Translations under genes and position numbers: made by a program
Part shown: positions 57,124 through 64,000 of the stretch, in pieces
Layout of the letters: each line of letters starts with the position of its first letter
Position numbering within the stretch: the first letter of the stretch is position 1
Origin: Cryptomeria japonica
Taxonomy: Eukaryota; Streptophyta; Pinopsida; Cupressales; Cupressaceae
DNA length: 64,000 bases
NCBI RefSeq assembly: GCF_030272615.1
Contig: NC_081410.1
Location: 222,509,415 to 222,573,414, forward strand
Reading direction: 5' to 3'
The notes under the pieces: generated by a model
Told to the model about the DNA's origin: nothing
The model's database searches: none
Seen by the model: only the letters and a program-made list of their open reading frames with translations

Positions 57124-60100
57124 ATGGCTCCTAAGTTGCAGAAACCTGTTGTAGTTGAGACTATTGAGAAGCCCTCACTGAAGTATTCCTTACCTCCCAA
57201 AGTTGCATCTGAACCCGATGAGAAAATTGAATTTTCTCTTATTCCAGATAGGGTTCTATTGGTTGAATATGTCAGATTCTACACTAAGTGTCGTGTTGAA
57301 GAGCTAGGTCATACCGAGATCAAGGACATGCATGATGAGTTATGCACCGATGGAATCCTAGATAGCAAGTATGAGCATATCAAAGTAAAGGGATTGACCG
57401 AAGCCCTAACCTACCCTCGATTTTTCAAACCCCTGTGTGTAAAATTTGTTTTGAGCAGAGTTCATGATGACTTTATGTGGTTACAGGAGCAACCGTTCAA
57501 AATCACCAAGGAGATCATTCACATAATAACCGGACATCCTATATATGACCATGCCCGAGCACAGAAATTGATTTCATAGAAGGAATTGATAACTTTAACC
57601 GGAGTTGAGTCTGATTGCAGAGGTCTTAAATTGAATAATGTTACAAATGCAGAGCTAAAGTTTGCAATTAGAGTCATCGGTTATTGTTTCTTTCAATCGG
57701 TAAGAGAAAATAGTGTACCATGTACAACTGTAGATTTGGCCTACAAGATTGTGAAAAAGGGTATGAAGATTGATCTATGTGAAGTGTTGTTGAAAAACCT
57801 ATTTGAAAATCTCAACACTATAAGGAAACTTAAGAAGAATAACTCGGCAAACACACTAATGTTTGGGTCACTCTTAGTGTGCATGTTTTTCTATTTTTAG
57901 AAATTCTTCCCATTAGTCAGTAACATAGTTTGGGAGTTACACCGACCAATCACCCATCAAATAAATGACTTTATCAATCAGTTAGGTGATAATTTCAATG
58001 AGATAATGGATGATTACTTTAGCAAATTTCAAGAAAAGATGCATAACAAGTACATAATCCCACCTTAGTTAGTGGAAAAATATAAGGATACTATATGTTT
58101 TGAAGTGGACACCGACTACTGTTATGTCAATGCAGTAGATCCTAGAAGTCAATCTCTACCATCCATGGGTTATGAGATGGATCTTGATATTTCTCAACAA
58201 CAGATAGATGCTTTTTTGACACTTCCAAGGCATGCTACTGAGATCAGGTATGGTACCTATGAAGAGGTCAAAGAAAAAACTAAAAATGAGCATAGTAGTA
58301 CCGAAGGCTACAAGAAAAGCCACTAAAATGATCAAAGTGCTAACTAAGAAATTTGGAGAAGGTTCTACCTCCACTCCTATCAAGAGTGATCAACTTACAA
58401 TTGAGGAAGAATATGAGGCTCAAGAAGAAGCCATCACTCTGAGCACCGAGTTGCCAAAGGGAAAAATATTGAAAAGGAAGAAACAAGATACACCTAAGGT
58501 ATCACCGAATCCACCAGTTAAGCGACCTAACACTAGATCATCTGCAGTGTCACCTGGTAAGAGGCATAAAAATGTTAAATTACCTAAAGTTGCAAAGACT
58601 TATAGAAAGTCGACCAGGAGACTCATTTTGAATAAGGAGTCAAGTGACACAGAATCTGAAGACAAAAATAAATTTCAGATTGTTAAAAGCACAAAGGAAG
58701 ATGTACACGGTGTTGACAATTTTTGTGCCAAATTGAAACAATATGGAGGATTCGGGTCATTCAAGTATGTTAAATATGAATCCTGGACAGAAGAAAAAAA
58801 GAGACAAATAGAAGAGTCAGTTGTGTGTACACTTCTCAAATTCCGAGTAGTTCCATTGGAAGTAACTTTCTTCCAAATGCATTATACTCTCACATTGACA
58901 ACAGATGGAAATATGTTATGGACTCGGAGAAGCAAATAAGAGAAAGAGTTTTAGTACATCTCTTTCCAGACATGGCGGTAGATGATATTAGAAATCATTT
59001 GAAAAGCTACCAGACAAATTTTCAAGTGAAGTATAGAGCCTTGAAAATGATGAATGGACTTTATCTTGAAGTCGAAAAGGAAACCAAAGAAAAATGGCAA
59101 GAAATCTTTAGAATTCAGACTGAAGAAATTCAAGGTGAAGTAGAAATAGTTGACATTACTGAGAAAGATCCTACTTCAACTATTCAACAAGATGAGGATG
59201 TCATGGACACTAAGGCACAGTAACAAGAGATGATAGAAGGAAATGCCTATGCCAAACTAGTATCAAGTGAATCGGTTTTGGAACAAGTCAAGTCCTATCC
59301 TCCAGTAACTCAACAAGTTTCAACCAAGAAACCTTAGGACACTGATCAAGGCAAAGAGGGTCAATAGTCTACAAAAGGAGAATCTACTTCTTAGGCCACC
59401 GGGGAACAAACTTCTTAAGCACTTGCATGCACTGAAACTGTTGCCAATGAGACCCCAAGCAAGGAATCACCGAAGGACACATCAGAGGCTAAGGGGACTG
59501 ACAAAAGTGTTTCCTCTACCGAGCAACCTACCGAGGGAGAACAAGCCTCCAAAGCCATTGTACTCTTTCAACCGGTGAAAGCCTCCTCAACTAAAGAAAA
59601 GAAAGTGAAGAAGCATAGTTTCAAGGCAGATCTGTCAAAGCCTATTGTGTTGCCAAATGTTGACATTTCAAAACTGAAAGGGCAAGCACTTATTGAATTC
59701 AAAGAACTATGTAAAGCCAAAGCAGAACAAGAAAGACAAATGGCTATTTAGAAGAAGAACCGAGTACTTCAGAAGGTTAAAGCATTATTGACAGACATGC
59801 TACCTGAAGCTACCATGAATAAAGATGCTGCCATCCATATGCAACTGGATGAACTACTCACTAAATTAGAAGCATTAGGAGTAGATGCATTAGAATACCT
59901 TAGCAAGGTGAAGGACAAAGAGCTAACTGCCAAAATGATTGAAGTGCAGAAAGAAATTGCTATAGGTAAAGTCAAGCTTGTTGGATTCATTACTGAGTTG
60001 TCCCCTCAACTCAAACATATTATTTATTTATTTCAGAAGTTCTATACATTTTTATTATTTATTTTAGAAGCTCTATACATTTTCATTATTAATTAAGGAT

Positions 60101-60508
60101 ATCAAGCTTAAGACCGAAGTCATTGAACAAGAGATTACCGATCTCTCCAATAAATTGACCACCAAGCCAAATTCTGTTCAGAATTTCTATACCAAGCTGC
60201 AAACTCTTATGGCTCAACAGTTAGAACTTCGGAATGAAGAGCACAAAATAAGGATGAATATCATGACTCTTCAGACCTTATTTATTCCCCACTTATCATC
60301 AGTCCAAGAGCAGATCAACCGAGCTACCTACTTATCTACTCAACTAGAGGGAAGCACTTTAGATGGTTTGATTTCACTGTTAGCTAATATTGCAACTCAG
60401 AATTCCCTAATGGACAGTGTCAAGGATGCACTCTCCACTTCTCTCACCGATGCTAGTACAAAGTATAAATCTATTTTTGACCAGTTGCCTCCACCTAATG
60501 GTAACTAG
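57124..60508 (+). pseudogene. second ORF of unknown function
   Basis: It starts with a good context (GAAATGGCT), MAPKLQKPVVVETIEKPSLK. The first 300 codons look like a globular domain: LVEYVRFYTKCRVEELGHTE, PRFFKPLCVKFVLSRVHDDF, IIHIITGHPIYDHARAQKL, FAIRVIGYCFFQSVRENSVP. I do not recognise it with confidence. Its layout recalls domains of unknown function seen in plant transposon-encoded proteins. A Lys/Pro/Ser-rich basic region (about 58450-58650), a second folded part (SWTEEKKRQIEESVVCTLLK), an acidic/Thr-rich linker and a helical tail (TLQTLFIPHLSSVQEQINRA) follow. Stops at 57577, 57898, 58066, 59221 and others, and frame changes near 58290, 58830 and 60040, break it. Confidence 0.65.
60026..60087. 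repeat. 31-bp tandem duplication in the second ORF
   Basis: TTTATTTCAGAAGTTCTATA and TTTATTTTAGAAGCTCTATA recur at a 31-base period. 31 is not a multiple of three, and the frame of the second ORF changes here from 1 to 2. Confidence 0.85.
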
Positions 60509-60836
60509 TTTTGATGTTTGTCAAAAAGGGGGAGTGTACCGAGTATAAGAGGGAGTGTACTGAGCAGAATAGAATAGAGCATCCGAATGTATAGTTGAAT
60601 TTGATAGGGGGAGCATAAAACACAGTGCAGTGAACACCGAGCATTAATCACAGGAGCATACAAATTAAGTTATGTACAGTATACTGATAAGGGGAGTATA
60701 TATTTGAGTATATTGCTATTCATTGAAAATTGTATATATTGTCATTTTAGTCAAATTTTGTAAGTATATAGATTTTGAGTTATGACTTTGAAAGGAGTTT
60801 TGTATAACATACCAAACTAATGTCAAAAGGGGAGAT
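60509..60836 (+). other. 3' untranslated region and polypurine tract of the non-autonomous element
   Basis: No gene. It contains several GGGGGAG or AGGGGAG words and ends with GTCAAAAGGGGAGAT directly before the 3' LTR, the polypurine tract (60825-60836). Confidence 0.8.
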
Positions 60837-62029
60837 TGTTATTATTTACTAAGTTGTCATTAGTTTTATATCCAAAGTCATCCTATATACTCTAGTAAGT
60901 TAATACTACTGAAATATTCAATCGGTAAGCACTAAAGCAGTTGGTTACACAAGAAAGGAGTCACAGAGTTAAGTATACACCGAGCTGTCTACCGAGTAAC
61001 ATTCTATGTCTACTGAGTAGCAAAGAAGGTATACCGAGTGATCTGAACTGAGTAGAAATGTGTTACTAGATTCAATGAACCTCGACACATATGTGGAAAT
61101 GTGTTACAAGAATCGAGAAACAGGGAACCGTTATCACATAGGAAATTGCACTTCAAGATTTTGTATGATTTTGAGGAAGTTTATCCAATGAAATAATTTC
61201 TATGTTTATTCATTCAATGAATCTTGTTTGTAAGATCAAAGCATGAACAGATCACCATCCCAGAGATCTATTTATACCTAGTGATTTGAGAATCAAAAGG
61301 TGAGACATGTGTGATAGAAGAGTTAAAAAGAAAATCATAAGAGGACACATTAAGTTGTGACTGCTACAACTAACAAAGATATTCAGAGATCACCGAGAAA
61401 GTCTTCAGAGAACAGTTTAAGGGACAGAGTAAATAGAAGGGTTTACCGAGTTGATTTATCAATTACCGAGGTATGCTATGAGCAAGGTAATTTCATATTG
61501 AGCACATAGAATCTACTATAACATTTCAGATGTAAAGTTGCAGATATTTGTAAAGATTTTATTGAATCATTTGAGTTGTAATAGAAACCTTTAACAGGGT
61601 AAAAGACTCTAACAAAGTCTATAAATTGTAAAGCCTTTAACCAGGTGCAACATTTTGTATAAGTGTTGTAAAATCATTTAGCAAGGTAGATCTAAAGATC
61701 TTGATACTCCTAACAGGGCAAGCTATTAGAAATAGCTAAACATGTAGCTCTAACCAAGCAACCTTTATTATTGCAGTAGTGAAGTTGTGGGTGCCATCCC
61801 CACTACAATTTTTCTCTCTAACCAAGAGTTTCTGCATAACCAAAATCTTTGTGTTATGGAGTGAAATGTGTATGGATGTAATTTCTATAACTACGTATTA
61901 GCTTTATATTATGAGATTAGCAGTTTCCAATTTATGTTTATCAGTAAGATTGTTTCAAGAAGAAAAGTTTTGAAGTACTGATTCACCCCTCCCGTCTCAG
62001 TACATTAGCTTTCATTGTTGGACCTAATA
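60837..62029 (+). repeat. 3' LTR of the non-autonomous element
   Basis: It starts TGTTATTATTTACTAAG and ends GACCTAATA (final CA changed to TA), 1193 bp. It is followed by GTACCC. Confidence 0.95.
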
Positions 62030-62035
62030 GTACCC

Positions 62036-62670
62036 AAGAAGTTTTCTAGGGGTAACTCCAAATGCACATTTCTTTGGGTTTAATCTTAACTAATATTGTT
62101 CAAGCTTGTATAAGATCTTGCCCAAGATGTTCAAATGTTCTTTCCTTGTAAGAGATTTTTCAAGTATGTCATCTACATAATATTCCATAAAAGTATGCAT
62201 CATGTCATGGAAAATTGTTGTCACGACCCTCTGATAAGTTACTCCTGCATTTTTAAGCCTGAATGGCATGACATTCCAGCATTAAGTACCCCATGTACAA
62301 GTGAATGTTGTCTTTTCCTAATCTTCAAGGGTGATTCTTATTTGATTTTACCCCAAGAATCCATCCATTAAGGAAATCATCTCATGTCCTGCTAATAAGT
62401 CTACAATATATCAATGTTAGGTAGTGGGAAATCATCTTTGGGACATGCTTTGTTCAAATCCCTGAAGTCAGTGCAAAATCTTATGCTTTTATCAGGCTTG
62501 GACATTGGTACAATGCTTGAGACCCACTCTAGATAAGAAATAGGTCCAATGAAACCCACATCTAATAGTTTCTTTAGCTTTGTTTTGACAAGAAGAGCGA
62601 TATGTGGATGCATCTTCCTTATCTTTTGCTTAACCGGTTTTGCTTTTGGATCCACATTGAGATGGTGCAT
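62036..62670 (-). pseudogene. outer Tat reverse transcriptase
   Basis: From the right, MHHLNVDPKAKPVKQKIRKM, LLDVGFIGPISYLEWVSSIV, FCTDFRDLNKACPKDDFPLP and, near 62158-62187, the catalytic box YYVDDILE are seen. The next block, LNPKKCAFGVTPRKLLGY, stops at the insertion site and continues at 54048. The YVDD box is intact although the frame is broken between 62180 and 62400. Confidence 0.88.
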
Positions 62671-64000
62671 GATCTAGATCAAGTCCTGACATGTGTGCAT
62701 AGGACCAAGCAAAATTTTTCTGCCTTTGTTTGAAGAATTCTATGTAGTCTTTCTTTTCTTCATCTGATAAAGATGCAACAAGATGAAGGACCTTGGGATC
62801 CTTTAGTGTGCCAATGTTTATTGCTTCTGTTGGTTATATCAATATATCAGATTTCTCCTGAAAATATGTAGGGAGGGTGTCAAACTTTCCATCTCCTAGT
62901 GCCTCAAAGAGGTTTTCCCATCAGATATGCCCTTTACTTTTCCTCTTGATTGATCTAGTGTTGCCATGAAATGGTTTTCAACACTAGGTCTTTTGCCTTG
63001 TTTTATTTCAATTTTGTGATTGGAAAGTTTGGCACTCTTTTGACTATAAGAAGCATTACTTGATTCACCGGTGGAAGATATCTTAGGTGTGATTGGTTCA
63101 ACAACATTAAGATATACAACTAAGTCATGATCATTGGAAAAGACATCCAATTTAGGGTTTTCTAAGTTATCCCAATCAATCAGTTCTGGATGAAGCAGGG
63201 GTAGTTCATAATCATCGTCATCATTGGGTATTTCAGGATTCATGACGTAATAGTCATAGTTTGGTGTAGAATAAGTAATGTCATAGATAGAACTCTCTTG
63301 ATGATAGTCTCTCCCAAGTGCTCTCCAATTAGCTCTAATGAAGTAAGAATTGTTATTTTGCGATTCACTCTCAAGTGACTCATCATCTGACGTTCATCCC
63401 TCAAATGAATGGATTATATCAACACATACATCTTTGATACTATAGGTTTCCTTTGGATCATTTTTATGAGATTCATTTGTGGCTTGAAGATGACATACTT
63501 ATGCACATGGCATAGAAGATTTTGTTTTCTTTGCTAACTTTTGCCTTCTATCAAACTCAGCTTCTTCTCAACTAATAGTCATTCCTTCTTGACTTTCTAT
63601 TAGTTCTTCCATACCATGGTGTCTCTTGCTCAATATTTGATATAGATTTGAGGTTCTGTTGGTCTTCTAATGACTAAGTAGTGGCTATTTGTGTTTCTTG
63701 TGGAGTCACTTATTGATCTTTCTCATTCTCTTTCCTTTGTTGCCTTGCATATGCTTCTTTCCTTTGAATCCTAATTTCTTCTTGTCTTCTTTCCAACTTT
63801 ATTCTCAAGTTTTGTGAAAAGTGTGTCCTCACTTGTACCAACTGCTTGTTCCTCACCATTTTCTTCATTTGATGCATTAGATGATGGATCTGGATCCCAT
63901 TCATATTCATTTGAATCTATTTCTAAATCATTGTCTAGAATCACACCACTATACCTGACAAGATTGTTATATGGTGAGAATAATTCTCTGATTTTGGCCA
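62671..64000 (-). pseudogene. outer Tat linker and protease-side remnants, running out of the window
   Basis: At 62896-63243 the block PEIPNDDDDYELPLLHPELI then DWDNLENPKLDVFSNDHDLV matches the acidic linker of the inner element (LVHHQLIDWDHEGPGQFD). At 63710-63910 a charged Gln/Arg/Glu-rich piece lies where the inner element has its STDSNEWEWGSD region. The rest is degraded. The protease and gag must lie beyond 64000. Confidence 0.7.

Larger units (their letters stand above)
54055..62029 (+). mobile_element. non-autonomous LTR element with gag-like gene and an unknown second ORF
   Basis: Two 1193-bp LTRs (54055-55247, 60837-62029), an initiator-Met primer site, a polypurine tract and GTACCC on both sides (54049-54054, 62030-62035) define a complete element of 7975 bp. 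The interior has a coiled-coil and zinc-knuckle gene and a long second ORF, but no protease, integrase or reverse transcriptase that I can find. LTRs differ by about 5 percent by eye. It needs enzymes from another element; the LTR end resembles the copia LTRs in this window. It sits in the outer Tat reverse transcriptase. Confidence 0.9.
29021..64000 (-). mobile_element. outer Tat-like Ty3/gypsy element with antisense PMD gene (continues past the window)
   Basis: Reading from the right edge leftwards, the element has gag-pol linker, reverse transcriptase, RNase H, archaeal-type RNase H and integrase on the minus strand. Then follow a non-coding spacer, a PMD gene on the plus strand, a polypurine tract and a 3' LTR. 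The polypurine tract CAAAGAGGGGCAAAA is identical to that of the inner Tat element. Two later elements interrupt it at 33216-49428 and 54055-62029, and in both cases the coding frames rejoin. It landed in the copia at 27097-29020. Its 5' LTR and most of gag are outside the window. Confidence 0.8.

Overview
The window is plant nuclear DNA made almost entirely of nested LTR retrotransposons. AT-rich non-coding DNA, tRNA-Met type primer sites (TGGTATCAGAGC), Ty1/copia and Tat-like Ty3/gypsy polyproteins and a plant mobile domain (PMD) gene family all point to a seed plant with a large genome. A gymnosperm such as a conifer is my guess, not shown by the sequence. I see no ordinary single-copy host gene, tRNA, rRNA or CRISPR. 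Nearly every coding region carries stops or frameshifts. Identities were judged by eye.

Layout, left to right. (1) 1-15062: a minus-strand Tat-like Ty3/gypsy element (called Tat-1), with a plus-strand PMD fragment at 1-1150, pol at 1802-5164, protease/gag remnants at 8708-10668, primer site about 11015-11038 and LTR at 11039-15062. It is interrupted by a pol-less gypsy element (5165-8707) and by a deleted non-autonomous element (11960-14307). (2) 15068-27096: an LTR scrap, then a plus-strand copia element from 15258. That element is split by a complete minus-strand copia (17058-23786, duplication CTCTC) and by a solo LTR (24551-25609). (3) 27097-29020: the 3' part of a minus-strand copia. (4) 29021 to beyond 64000: a second minus-strand Tat-like element (outer). 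From left to right it has an LTR, a polypurine tract, a plus-strand PMD gene and then minus-strand pol. It is interrupted twice: by a complete plus-strand Tat-like element (inner, 33216-49428, duplication GTGGG) inside the PMD gene, and by a pol-less LTR element with an unknown second ORF (54055-62029, duplication GTACCC) inside the reverse transcriptase. At four of these junctions, removing the insert rejoins the interrupted reading frame.

The most interesting pattern is that all three Tat-like elements carry a PMD-family gene antisense to pol, between pol and the 3' LTR. Two copies keep the same structure: a short first exon, a phase-0 intron of about 740-795 bp and a long second exon coding for PMD plus a charged or Gly/Arg-rich region and a helical tail. 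In the inner element the antisense intron holds a GCGTCTGTG-type repeat that also fills the gag leader on the other strand. Twelve premature stops in the inner PMD gene are all TAG.

A second candidate is the non-autonomous family at 54055-62029 and 11960-14307. It has no reverse transcriptase but carries a second ORF of unknown function beside a coiled-coil and zinc-knuckle gag-like gene.
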